Of a DNA stretch of 64,000 nt, positions 21,861 through 33,832 are shown one piece after another. Source of the stretch: Boesenbergia rotunda (lineage: Eukaryota > Streptophyta > Magnoliopsida > Zingiberales > Zingiberaceae). Location: assembly GCA_024364735.1 (NCBI GenBank), contig JAGFNQ010004015.1, positions 235,101-299,100 on the forward strand. The letters run 5' to 3'. The position numbers and the translations under genes were made by a program. The notes below the pieces were generated by a model, which was not told the DNA's origin, did not search any database, and worked only from the letters and a program-made list of their open reading frames with translations. Every line of letters starts with the position of its first letter. Position 1 is the first letter of the stretch.

Positions 21861-23466
21861 TGTTAGTGATATAAGAGAAGTGTCCTAAGGCAATCGCCTT
21901 ATGATTGTAAATATTCATTTTAATAAATGATAATTCACTATTTGAGTATACATGTTTGTGTATTTGATTGGGATCTTAAACTCATCTACTGAATGTCCGC
22001 AATACAATTCACAGCATAAGAGAATTTGTGATGCGATCACAACTAGTGATTATCTCTAAATGTGCAATTGTGAAGTATTGAAAATATCCCTAGTCGATGA
22101 ATTGATAAAAACGGACATTATCAATTCTGTTAAGACTAGCATGGGTTATTCTCTAATCAGCTGATTCTCACTAGCTGGTGACATTGGGATATCCGGAGAT
22201 AAACATGGATGCTAGTTAAGGGAACTAGTTCATTGGAGTGACTAGCTGTAAAACTTCATATGGTAATCTATATAGATATGTCAATGAAGTTCTTACTGCA
22301 GCTTAAGTGCGATGTTCCTTTGACTTGCGGTGTTCAAGTCATCTTGATCATGGAGACTTATACTTTAACATCTTAAGCAAGCATCTCCTAGGAGGTGTGG
22401 ACCCAGGATGATTGGGTATAAGCCGAAGTGCCCTAAGATGTTTGAGCAGCCTACAAAGGATTCACCACTCCTTGCGAGGAGATGTATACCCAGGCCTATC
22501 GTCGGATTGTTACTCAAAGCCTCTGGCCAGAGCATATCATGTTTAGAGTGCGAGTCTCTTAAATACATGAGAGTAATTAGAAATCCAAAGGACGAGAAAG
22601 AAACTACTTGGGCTAGGTGTGACGTAGTCAGCCTAGTGGGGACTGACACAAATAGATCGTGTCCTGAACCAAGTGGGTATAAGATGGTGAAGGGAATGGG
22701 GCACGATTCATTAGAGCTGCTGAAGGGTTTCAGAATTACTTCTGTGGTCAAACCGTTGATCTTTCGATTAATTGGGGGTCATGATGTACTACTAGGTGCC
22801 ACTCATGACCGTTCTATAATTGGTTAATTATAGACGGCCAACATAAATCGAAAGCCTATTTAGTCACACGCACTACGAGTAATCCGAGGGATTTAAAACG
22901 AGTTGAAAATTGGATTTCGAATCAAGAGAAATAAGTCGAATCTGAGTTAATCAGAGGCGCAACGGAAACTTAAAATGGCTAAGTCTTTTGAAGGCTTATT
23001 GGGCGAATTAAATGAGTTTAATTCGCGATCGGTTCGGCTCGGTTTGGCCGGCCAAAGAGGGTGTTAACCCCCTTTGGTTTGGCCGGCCACAACAAGGGGA
23101 TGAAACCAATTTATTTGGTTTAATTAATAAAATAAATCTAGCGCGATTTGTTTTATAAATTATGGATAAAGAAATTTATATAAAGAAATTTATAGAAATT
23201 TATTCTTTTTTATGGAAATTAAAATGATCCATGGAATGGTTTATTTTAATTTTATAAAATCAATTATGAATTGATTTTTCCATAATAAGATAATTTATAA
23301 ATTTCTTGTAAAATTTATTCCATAATAAAAGGAGAGATGTATTTGTTTTATTATAAAATTAGTTATAATAAAACTTGTTTTAAACGGAATAATTCATAAA
23401 GAAAATTTATAGGATAAATATCTTATGAAAAATTCCGTTAAAGGGGAGACTTGGCAAGGGAGAGGC

Positions 23467-26400
23467 TGTAACGCCCGCCTTTTTTTTTTTTTTTTTTTCT
23501 TCACACCTCGTGGTGTGGCAAGGGAGGCGGCGTTACGCTCAACATACTTATACTTAGACAATATCTTAATGCAACGGATTCATTCATTTTCTTCTAACAT
23601 GCTCTTATAATCAGGCAACCATACACATGGAACATTCATTCATGACATCATATCATAACTTAACCATTTCATAACTTTATTTATAATCATCATAAGCAGT
23701 ACTTATTCATAAAGGTAGCATCATAAGTCTTAAGTCATCTATTAGTCATAACCATAAACGTAATACACGAATCTTCTGCCAAGTCACCGTCACACACACA
23801 CATGCTTCTGCCTCCCCTGCGGCTTCCTTTAATAGCTTCTTGGTTGATCTGCGGTACGAGGGAAGTAAAACTATAAGCACATAGGCTTAGTAAAACCCTT
23901 TCCTACTCACTAAAACCATACGTCACGTAACATAAATATATCAAACATCCGAAATAACATAACTTCGAGCATAAACATAAGCATTGTCATACATGGCATA
24001 AATGAACATACATGAACATAGCTTAATATATATCAAGCGATGGATACATGACATAAAGCATACCTACATGAACATGAAACATGCTTATACATGGCATAAC
24101 CTGAGACTTACTTATACATGGCATACTTCTTAGCATTCATGTACATGCATTCATGTACATAATGCATACTTATACATGACATGAATCTTAGCATACTTAA
24201 ACATAATGCATACTTATTCATGAAATACAATATGAGCATAAATACAAGCATAAAATATACTTACCTTGGCGCGGTGCATAACATAGATGTATGAATGAAT
24301 CTAATGCATTTACTACATAAGGATGCTTAGTTTTGAAATTATTCTTTTCAATGCTTAACATAACATTATTGGGTCCCCTGGCTTGTACCACATACATCTT
24401 TCTTAGCGCGCATCCCTGAGTAAATACGAGGTAGCTAGCCTCGACCTACTAGGGTAAGGACAGCATAGTCGGTAGTCCTCGAACCGGGGCGTTCTTAAGG
24501 TGCCCATCCCTGTTGCACAGCTTCGGTAGTGCCAGAACCGTGGACAGCATAGTCGGTAGTCCAGAACCGGGGCGTTCTTAAGGTACCCATCCCTTGGACC
24601 CTTGCTTCGGTCCGGTACAAGCCTTATGCATGAAAATAAACATGCATGCTTCATCATCCATACTTGTCATTCATACTTATCATACATACTTATTTCATAT
24701 CATCGTTATGCCTTTATCATTCATACTTATCATTCATACTTATAATTAAGGCATAATCGTCATCTTTATTCATGCTTATCATTCTTTATTCACATGATAG
24801 GACATACATGCACAATCATGGTTCTAGTCATAATCTTATCCGGATTCATCAAATTTGCATGTTCATGATACATGATAACCATACACCTCATACATGATAC
24901 ATTTCATCTAACATACATCATCCTAGCATTCATCATAAAACATGGATGATAAGCTACATATAGACTTAACACATACCACTAGGGTTCATAGCATCTATCA
25001 TAAAACATATATATATATCTTTATGAATCATAAATCCATTATAATCATTTATCAATGCATCATTATATTTATCATAATCTACTTCTACATCAATTACATG
25101 TATTTCATGGCATATAACTTAAATACTCATGATTTAAACATAACTTAACCTCAAGCACATAAAGTCATGTTATATAACACATCCACTAGGATTCTAACAA
25201 TATAACGATCCTTACATCATGCTCAATCATATACTAGTATCATAGTAACTTATAAACCTTCATTCTTGAAACTTTAACCCAACCAAACCCCAAGCTTGGG
25301 GTCTTGGCCGAAAGCCCTAAGGACCAAGGTCCATGGAGAAATTTACCTAAATTATGATTAACATTCCTTACCATACATATCATGTCATGGAACCCCATTT
25401 GAACCCTTGATTAGACTTAACAATAAGTCTTTGGCCTAAAACCCAAGTTGGCCGAAACCCTAGAAGGGTGACAAGCCTATGAGAAAGTTCATATAACACC
25501 ATTTTTACTTATAAGATATCATAGAAACATGTCATTCATGCTTGGGAAGGTTGGATTTTTATCCTAGCCCCTTGACCTTGAAGTGGCCGAAACCTTGAGG
25601 GTTTCTAGGGTGCTACCAACTTCCAAAAAAACATACTTTGAGACTTAATCTATCATGAGTAATCATTTGAAAACATAAGGAAGCCTTGAACAAAGTTTCT
25701 AGCCCTAAAACTACCTTGGCCGAAACTTCCATAAGCCCTATCATGAATTTTCCTCAACATATTATACCAATAAAACTTTGATCATGATAACAAAATCTTG
25801 AAAGCTATCCTACCACAGGTGAGGGGGTTTTACCTTCCTAGATTTCGCTTACAAAATTCGAATCGAAGATAACAAGAGAACCTTCTTGTCTCTAAACCTT
25901 CCTTAGTCCTTGTGTCCTTGTAGGGGAGGCCCTAGATCTTCAAGATAGGGTCCTTGGTGGAATTTTTCTCAAGGGGAAGAGCACTTGAAATTTTCGGCCA
26001 AGTAAGGAGGAAGAAGAAGAAAAAATGAAGAAGAAGAGGGAAGTTGTAACTTCCTCTCTATTTATATTATTTGAAAAGGGGTGAGTGAAGAGGCATGATG
26101 TCTCTTCCCTTGGTGACTCTTCATTTCCTACACCTTTACTAATATCCAATTCATTTCCTCACAGAACTCCCTTGCTAGGTGAACTGGTTAGTGCATGCTT
26201 GGTTATATAAGGGGTCCAAGGTTCAATCCTTGGTGCATGCACTAATTTTTTATTTTATTACTAATTTATTTCCTATCATTTTCGAAAATTCCTAAAAATT
26301 TCCCCATAATTATGTTAATATTTTTTCATTACAATCCCTATATTTTTATATTAAATTTTATCTAAAACTACCCATAATAATGGTACTAGAATACCCCTAT

Positions 26401-26554
26401 GGGGCCCCTTAGTATTTTAGTTTCTCAATTTAAATAAAAGAACCTTGCTTCCTAGGCTAAGGTTCGTACTAACATTTCTAGATCCCATGGAAAATTATCT
26501 AAGCCTGCTTAATATTTTAAGAAAAATATTAAGAGCATTTTCCGGGTTGTTACA
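23467..26554 (-). mobile_element. Solo LTR H' (Gypsy, related to H) in D2, TSD GAGGC
   Basis: It starts TGTAACGCCC and ends GTTACA, 3088 bp, flanked by GAGGC (23462-23466 and 26555-26559). It shares the layout of the H LTRs: GC-rich island with GGCTTGTACC/GGTACAAGCC ends (24380-24623), TGGCCGAAA motifs (25305-25730), a minus-strand TATA (ATATAAATAGAG, about 26058) and a tRNA-like module (26175-26229). It is clearly more diverged from the H LTRs than they are from each other. Confidence 0.9.
26175..26240 (+). other. tRNA-like module in LTR H'
   Basis: CTAGGTGAACTGGTTAGTGC (A-box-like) and GGTTCAATCC (B box, 26220-26229) have the same spacing as in the H LTRs. The T-arm stem CAAGG/CCTTG is retained, with a loop one base shorter. 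Confidence 0.5.
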
Positions 26555-27207
26555 GAGGCTACTATATAAAGGAACCAAGGCTAGGCTTGATTTCCTAAAT
26601 AGATTCATCAAGAGATTAACTCTCTCCCTCTCTCTCTAACTCTCTCTCTCTCTAGGGCCGGTGCCCTTTCTCTCTCTAGGGCCAGCTCTCTCTCCTCCCC
26701 TAGGGCCGGCGCAAGCACCTAGGGTGCCCGTGAGTTTCCTCCACCAAGTTCGTGCCGAAGAAGAAGAAGAAGCGGATCGCGACTCCTTCCTTCCTTTCCC
26801 GGAATTTTGATTCCGTTACTTGGTGGTTAGTTTTCTTTCTTCTCTCTTGATCTTCTAGTTGTGCCTTTAGAGCATCTAGTAGTTCTGGTCGGCACAAAAC
26901 TCGTAACTTTATGAAGTCATCCCGAAGAGAACTCGGCGTGGACACGAATAGAGGCGGAGCTTCCAAGGGACGCTACGGTTGGATCTCGTCCCTTTCTTCG
27001 AGTTACGCGAGGTACAAAGTAAATTAGTTTACTTTTCCGCAAAATTTTAATTTATGATCATGTCCACACATCATAAGGTTGCATGCTAGATACGTAGTTA
27101 AAATAATTTGAGAAATTATTTTATGCTAATTCTTCCGCTGCACGTAAAAAATTTAAAATTTTACGAACCCGTATCCTTGTCAACATGCACCCGGTCCCAA
27201 CACTTCG

Positions 27208-27890
27208 TACCAACAGATTGAAGATCTACATCTCCTCCCGTACAAAACTTCATAAGGTGTCATTCCGATAATAGCTTGGTAGCTATTGTTGTAAGCGAAT
27301 TTCGCTAAACATAGATATCGGCACCAACTTCCTTTAAAATCCAGGGCACAAACTCTCAACATATCCTCCAGTACTTGATTCACTCATTCAGTTTGCCCGT
27401 CAGTCTGAGGGTGAAAAGCAGTACTGAACCACAGTTTAGTGCCCAGAGACTTCTGGACGCACTCCCAAAAACGTGAGATAAAGCGACCATCCCAATCAGA
27501 GGTGATAGTCTTGGAAACTCCATGGAGTCTAATTATTTCACTAGCGTATAATTGAGCTAGTTGCTCAATCGAATAAGTCATCTTGACTGCTAGGAAGTGA
27601 GCAGACTTCGTCAGCCTGTCCACAATTACCCAAACCCCATCATACCCGTTTGTAGTCTTGGGAAGTCCAGAAATAAAATCCATCGATATATCTTCCCATT
27701 TCCATTCCGGAATCGAAAGTGGCTGCAGAACTCCTCCGGGTCGCTGGTGTTCTGCTTTCACTCGTTTGTAGGTCAGGCAAGTACTAACATGCTCAGCCAC
27801 GTCTCTCTTCATACCGGACCACCAGAATTTCTCCTTCAGGTCTTGATACATTTTCGTGGATCCCGGATGCATTGAATAAGGGTTAATTCT
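27208..27890 (-). pseudogene. Gypsy integrase core, internal segment 1
   Basis: The minus-strand frame shows part of the zinc-binding region and the rve core: SMDFISGLP (first Asp), TSDWDGRF (second Asp) and FHPQTDGQTE (Glu), the DDE triad of Gypsy integrases. A TGA directly after the catalytic Glu (27381-27383) interrupts it; the frame then continues (VLEDMLRVCALDF, AYNNSYQAIIGM) to the D2 insertion. Upstream of about 27890 homology to pol ends at a deletion junction. Confidence 0.88.
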
Positions 27891-28476
27891 TCAATCCAAG
27901 GAACTCATAATATTGCCAATTTGACATACGTGATTATGTGTATTTTACTCACGGCCATTTATACTTATATCCTTGATGATATAAGTGACATACATGATTG
28001 TCATAATTGAGCTAGTGCCATTAATAGCCCTATGATGTAATTATAGGCATATATCATAATTATATACTTATTATAATTATGGGTAAACCTAATAATAGTT
28101 GGGTTCCGAAATCTTAGTTCACAACCTAAGCTATGAATTACATTAGTTAATTCTGCCATATACATTCGTTTGTTACTCCGTCTTCTAGCCATGCTTGCCT
28201 TCATAAAGGACAAGTATGGATAATATGAGTTATTGTTATTCCTACCCCCATATTAAATTCTAAATAAATAAATAAAATAAAATAAAATATCGTTCATATT
28301 TGCAATACTTTCCATCATCTATCATAAGTCATCATTCATACTTGCATATTTAAAGAACATAAGGTATCCTAAAATTACTTACTATCATAAGATATGCATA
28401 GAGGTACTTACTTGGAAGCGGCAGGAAGAGGGCTTGATGTGTGTGTAGTGAGATGGTAACTGCTCTGATACGAACC
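27891..28476 (-). other. Leader of H, segment 1
   Basis: Sequence between the PBS and the deletion junction. A frame of 70 codons (28001-28213) also occurs in segment 2, but it has no recognisable gag feature. AT-rich; otherwise nothing identified. Confidence 0.5.
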
Positions 28477-31400
28477 TGTAACGCCCGTTTTTTTTTCCAT
28501 CAGCGGCGTTACGTTAACATGCTTAGGGCAAATAGACATCATAAGGCAGCGGAATAACTTTAACTTCTACATGCTCTACTACCATTCCTAGCTTATTGAC
28601 ATGGGAACCTTAGCATATTAACTTTGAACATAAGCATCATATCATGTTATACATAACATCATATCATAAGGTTCCAGAAGTCATTATTCAAACATATAAG
28701 TAACCGAGGTGAAGTTCTAGCATAAACAGTAAACATATAGTTTCCTGGGCCAAGTCACTACTACACACATGCGTTCTTGCCCTCCTGCTGCTTCCATCAT
28801 TGTCCCCTTGAATGATCTGCGGTATAAGGAAATAAGACTATAAGCACGCAGGCTTAGTAAGACTCTTTCCTACTCACAAAAAACCATTCATCATTCATCA
28901 TCTCATAATGAGCACATGAAACATTAACATACTTGCTGCTCTACTTAGAACATAACATCTTACATCATTTATCGTATACGTAGCATGGCATTAACATAGA
29001 CATAGTAAACATTCTAAACATTGCATGATACATGGCATAAACATAAACATAGTGAATATTTAAGCATGGCATAATACGTAGCATAAACATAAATATAGTC
29101 AACATCTAAGCATGGCATAATACATAGCATAAACATAAACATAGTGAACATTCTATGCATGGCATAATACATAGCATAATACTATCATATCATATGAACA
29201 TCTTCTTAACATAATCATGGCATAGTTCATTCATTCTCATGCATACTTCTTAACATGAAACGTAAGCATAAAATCTTATCACATAGCATAATGCATAACA
29301 TGAATGGATGCATGAGTGAAATGCATATACATAAGGATGCTTAACTTTTAAAAACATACTTTTAAATGCTTAAACATAATCATCATAACATCATTTGGGG
29401 TCTCCGGCTTGTACCACATACATACATCATAGCGCGCATCCCTAGCAAGTCCGAGGTCGTGAGCCCCGACCTATTAGGGTAAGGACAGCATAGTCGGTAG
29501 TCCCCGAACCGAGGCGTTCTTAAGGTGCCCATCCCTGTTGCACTGCTCTGGTAGTGCCAGAACCGTGGACAGGTTCGGTAGTCCAAAACTGGGGTGTTCT
29601 TAAGGTGCCCATCCCTTGGACCCATACTTCGGTCCGGTACAAGCCCATACATAAAGTAAAATACTTTTCATGTTTCATCATTCATAAGACATTCATAGCA
29701 TAACCATGTTATATAAAGCATGACTTAACACATGCTTGTCCTCTCATTGTTCATTCTTATTGCATAATATCATGATGCCTGTAAGGCATGAGCATTATCT
29801 TCATTCATAAACATGGTATGCATCTTCTTTCATAAGCATGACATGCATCTTCATTCATACAACATGGCATGCATCATTCTTATCATGAACATGAACATAA
29901 ACATAACATACTTATCATGGCATCGTTCTTATCATGAACCTAACATAACATACCTATCATAGCATCATTCTTATCATGAACATAACCCTATCATACTTAT
30001 CATGGAATCATTCATATCATGAACATAAACCTATCATACTTATCATGGCATCATTCATAACCTAAACATGAAACATAAAGCATGGTGCTTAAACCTTAGG
30101 GTCATGGTTAACATGATTCCTACCACATGCTTGATCCTATACATATAAATAATTTATGGTAAACATGAACCATCATTCTTTGAACCCTAACTCCACCCTC
30201 AAACCCTAGATCCAAGGCTTGGCCGAAACTTCTAAGGTGGAGTTCCATCAATTCCATAAACATGTAATATAGCATAAGGTAAAGGAACTACCATACATTA
30301 TTTATAAGACCATAGGAAGTCATTGGGACTCATGATTAGGGTTAACCCTAACCTTTAGGCCACTTTCCTAGAGCTGGCCGAAACTTATAAGGCCATGGGG
30401 GTATGGAAAAATTCCATTAAAATCCCCAATCAATCATTAAACACTAATCACATCTTACCATAGAGCCATTAGAGCCCTTACTTGAAATAAATCATAACTT
30501 TTACCCTATTAACCCTTCTTGGCCGAAACTTATAGAGTCTCTAGGCCATGTGAAAATTCACATAATCACCCTCCATCACCCTTATATCATGACAACACAT
30601 AAAAATATATACATGAAGTTTAGGACTCAACCCTAACCTTTGGGTCCTTGAGGTTGGCCGAAACATATAGGGTCTCTAGGGTACTCCAAAAATTCCCAAA
30701 AATTATTCTTAATCTCTAAACATCATCAGGGAACATTGAATAACATTATAAAGATTTTTAACATCATTATGGACCCTAAAACATTGTGGCCGAAACCCTT
30801 AGGGTCTCTAGGTGTTGATTTTGTTCCTTTCATGTTGGCCGAAAACCTAGGGTGTCCTAGGGTACTCCAAAAATTCCCAAAAATTATACTTAACCTCTAC
30901 ACATCATAAGGGAACATTAAATAATATTATCAAGATTTTTGGCTTAATTATAGACATTTAAATCATGGTGGCCGAAACCCTTAAACTTAAGGTTCTTGGT
31001 TTTCCTTCCTTTCAACATCAAATCCAAAAACTAACCAATATATCATGCTAAAAATCATGAAAATCATAAGGAACTATTATACCACAGGTGAGGGAGTCTT
31101 ACCTTGGGTTTCTTGATTTTTCGAACCTTGAAAGAGAATCAAAAGAACTCCTTAGACCTTAAGTCGAACTCCTTAGACCTTAAGTCACCTCTAGCCCTTG
31201 TAACCTTGGGAACCATTTAGATCTTGGAGATGAGACCCTCTTGTGAAGCTTTTCCAAGGGAAATCTCCTCTTGAGATTTTCGGCTAGAAAGAGGGAGGAA
31301 GAAAGAAACTCCCAATCCCCCTCTTTATAGCACATTAAGGAGGGTAAGTGAAGAGTCATGGTGTCTCTTCCTCTTCCCCTAAGCCTTAACCAAACTCCAT

Positions 31401-31961
31401 TTCATTTCCTCATAGAAATCCCTTGCTAGGTGAGTTGGTTAGAGCATGCATGGTTATACAAGAGGTCCAAGGTTCAAATCCTTGGTGCATGCATTAATTT
31501 ACCATTTTATTTTAATTTTATTTTTCCTAATATTCGAAAATCCCCTAAAAATTCCCCCATAATTATGTTAATATTTCTCATTAAAACCCCTTTATATTTC
31601 TATAAATTTTTACCTAAAATTTATCAATAATCATGGTACTAGAAAGCCCATATAAGGCCCATTAGTGCCTAACTTCTCAATTTAAATAGGAAACCATGCT
31701 AAAATTCACCAATAATCATACTAATATTCCTAATTAAAATCCATTTATATTTATATTAAATTCTACCTAAAATCCACTAATAATCATGGTACTAGAAAAG
31801 CCCATATAAGACCCATTAGTACTTAGTTTCTCAATTTAAATGAGAAAAATCATGGATTTCTAGGCTAAGGTTCGTACTAATATTTCTAGGTCCCTAGGAA
31901 AATTATCTAGACATGCTTAATATTTTAAGAAAATATTAAGAGAATTTTCTGGGTCGTTACA
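28477..31961 (-). mobile_element. LTR 2 of array H (shared central LTR)
   Basis: 3485 bp, TGTAACGCCC to GTTACA. It lies between the two internal segments and serves both. It has all the sub-features of LTR 1: GC-rich island (29406-29645), TGGCCGAAA motifs (30220-30975) and a tRNA-like module with B box at 31471-31481. Confidence 0.9.
31426..31494 (+). other. tRNA-like module in LTR 2 of H
   Basis: Same A-box-like and B-box (31471-31481) sequence as in LTR 1, with no change in either box. Confidence 0.6.
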
Positions 31962-31974
31962 ATCCCCCATACCT

Positions 31975-33245
31975 CGTGAATGTTCGTCCTCGAACTTAGA
32001 ATAACTCCGGGTACTTGCGCCTCATCTCGTCCTCGCGTTCCTAGGTAGCTTCCTCGAACCGTTGACTTTGTCATAGGACCTTGACTAAGGGTACCTCCTT
32101 ACTCCTCAGCTTCTTGACCTCCCTATCAAAAATCTGGATGGGTCTGCTCTCATAACTTAGGTCCTCTTGCACTTGGACCGTCTGCGGATCGATCACTTGG
32201 TCCATATTTGGAATACACTTTTTTAAGCAGGGACACATGGAATACGTTATGGATAGCTGACATCTCTGGAGACAGCTCCAGCTCATATGCCACCTTACCA
32301 ACTCTTTTCAGAATCAGGTACGGCCCCACATAGCGCGGACTTAGTTTTCCTTTCTTCCTGAATCTGGTCACCCCTTTCATAGGAGCCACTTTGAGAAACA
32401 CCACATCTCCAACATTAAATTCCAGTGGTCTACGCCGAACATCGGCATAACTCTTCTGCCGGCTCTGAGCAGTTTCTATCCGTTGCCGAATGTTCTGTAT
32501 CGCTCGGGTGGTGTCGTTGATTAGGTCTGTCGTGAGCCCCATTGCCTTCTTTTCACCACCTTCGTACCAACAGATTGAAGATCTACGTCTCCTCCCGTAC
32601 AAAACTTCATAAGGTGCCATTCCGATAATAGCTTGGTAGCTATTGTTGTAAGCGAATTTCGCTAAACATAGATATCGGCACCAACTTCCTTTGAAATCCA
32701 GGGCACAAACTCTCAACATATCCTCCAGTACTTGATTCACTCATTCAGTTTGCCCGTCAGTCTGAGGGTGAAAAGCAGTACTGAACCACAGTTTAGTGCC
32801 CAGAGACTTCTGGACGCACTCCCAAAAACGTGAGATAAAGCGACCATCCCAATCAGAGGTGATAGTCTTGGAAACTCCATGGAGTCTAATTATTTCCCTA
32901 GCGTATAATTGAGCTAGTTGCTCAATCGAATAAGTCATCTTGACTGCTAGGAAGTGAGCAGACTTCGTCAGCCTGTCCACAATTACCCAAACCCCATCAT
33001 ACCCGTTTGTAGTCTTGGGAAGTCCTGAAATAAAATCCATCGATATATCTTCCCATTTCCATTCCGGAATCGAAAGTGGCTGCAGAACTCCTTCGGGTCG
33101 TTGGTGTTCTGCTTTCACTCGTTTGTAGGTCAGCAAGTACTAACATGCTGAGCCACGTCTCTCTTCATACCGGACCACCAGAATTTCTCCTTCAGGTCTT
33201 GATACATTTTCGTGGATCCCGGATGCATTGAATAAGGGTTAATTC
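31975..33245 (-). pseudogene. Gypsy integrase with chromodomain-like tail, internal segment 2
   Basis: The order is partial zinc-binding region, rve core with the catalytic Asp, Asp and Glu motifs, GPY-type C-terminal region and chromodomain-like end. Shared with segment 1: the TGA after the Glu (32738-32740), the A-run frameshift in LLKK and the TGA before the chromodomain-like tail. Private: a one-base deletion near 33133. The continuous frame 32150-32740 shows what segment 1 had before D2 cut it. Integrase would insert element cDNA, but no copy here can make it whole. Confidence 0.88.
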
Positions 33246-33810
33246 TTTAATCCAAGGAACTCATAATATTGCCAATTTGACATACGTGATTATGTGTATT
33301 TTACTCACGGCCATTTATACTTATATCCTTGATGATATAAGTGACATATATGATTGTCATAATTGAGCTGGTGCTATTAATAGCCCTATGATGTAATTAT
33401 AGGCATATATCATAATTATATACTTATTATAATTATGGGTAAACCTAATAATAGTTGGGTTCCGAAATCTTAGTTCACAACCTAAGCTATGAATTACATT
33501 AGTTAATTCTGCCTTATACATTAGTTTGTTACTCCGTCTTCTAGCCATGCTTTCCTTCATAAAGGACAAGTATGGATAATATGAGTTATTGTTATTCCTA
33601 CCCCCATATTAAATTCTAAATAAATAAATAAAATAAAATAAAATATCGTTCATATTTGCAATACTTTCCATCATCTATCATAAGTCATCATTCATACTTG
33701 CATATTTAAAGAACATAAGGTATCCTAAAAGTACTTACTATCATAAGATATGCATAGAGGTACTTACTTGGAAGCGGCAGGAAGAGGGCTTGATGTGTGT
33801 GTAGTGAGAT

Positions 33811-33830
33811 GGTAACTGCTCTGATACCAA
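33811..33830 (-). other. Primer-binding site of H
   Basis: On the minus strand TTGGTATCAGAGCAGTTACC follows two bases after the end of LTR 3. It is complementary to the initiator methionine tRNA 3' end. Confidence 0.8.
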
Positions 33831-33832
33831 CC

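Larger units (their letters stand above)
21861..27202 (+). mobile_element. Solo LTR D2 (family of element D) in array H, TSD CTTCG
   Basis: It starts TGTTAGTGAT and ends CCCAACA, with CTTCG at 21856-21860 and 27203-27207. The empty site is preserved in internal segment 2 (around 32562). Without the nested H' it is about 2249 bp. It lacks the patchwork insertion of the 5' LTR of D. TATATAAA is at 26563-26570, immediately after nested LTR H'. Confidence 0.92.
21258..28476 (-). mobile_element. Internal segment 1 of array H (split by D2)
   Basis: Pieces 21258-21860 and 27208-28476 total about 1872 bp, equal to internal segment 2. It begins after LTR 1 with a purine tract (minus strand GGTATGGGGGAT) and ends at a PBS-like sequence (28455-28474) in which one base of the TGGTATCAGAGC core is changed. 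gag, protease, RT and RNase H are missing. Confidence 0.88.
31962..33832 (-). mobile_element. Internal segment 2 of array H
   Basis: 1871 bp. Read on the minus strand it has a PBS (33811-33830, intact TTGGTATCAGAGC), a short leader (to about 33250), a deletion junction, the integrase region and a purine tract next to LTR 2. It has the same deletion as segment 1, so about 3-4 kb of normal Gypsy coding sequence (gag to RNase H) is absent from both. Confidence 0.9.

Noticed and set aside
28001..28213. gag gene of the H element
   Set aside because: The frame is in the leader, of 70 codons, and lacks any capsid or zinc-knuckle feature.
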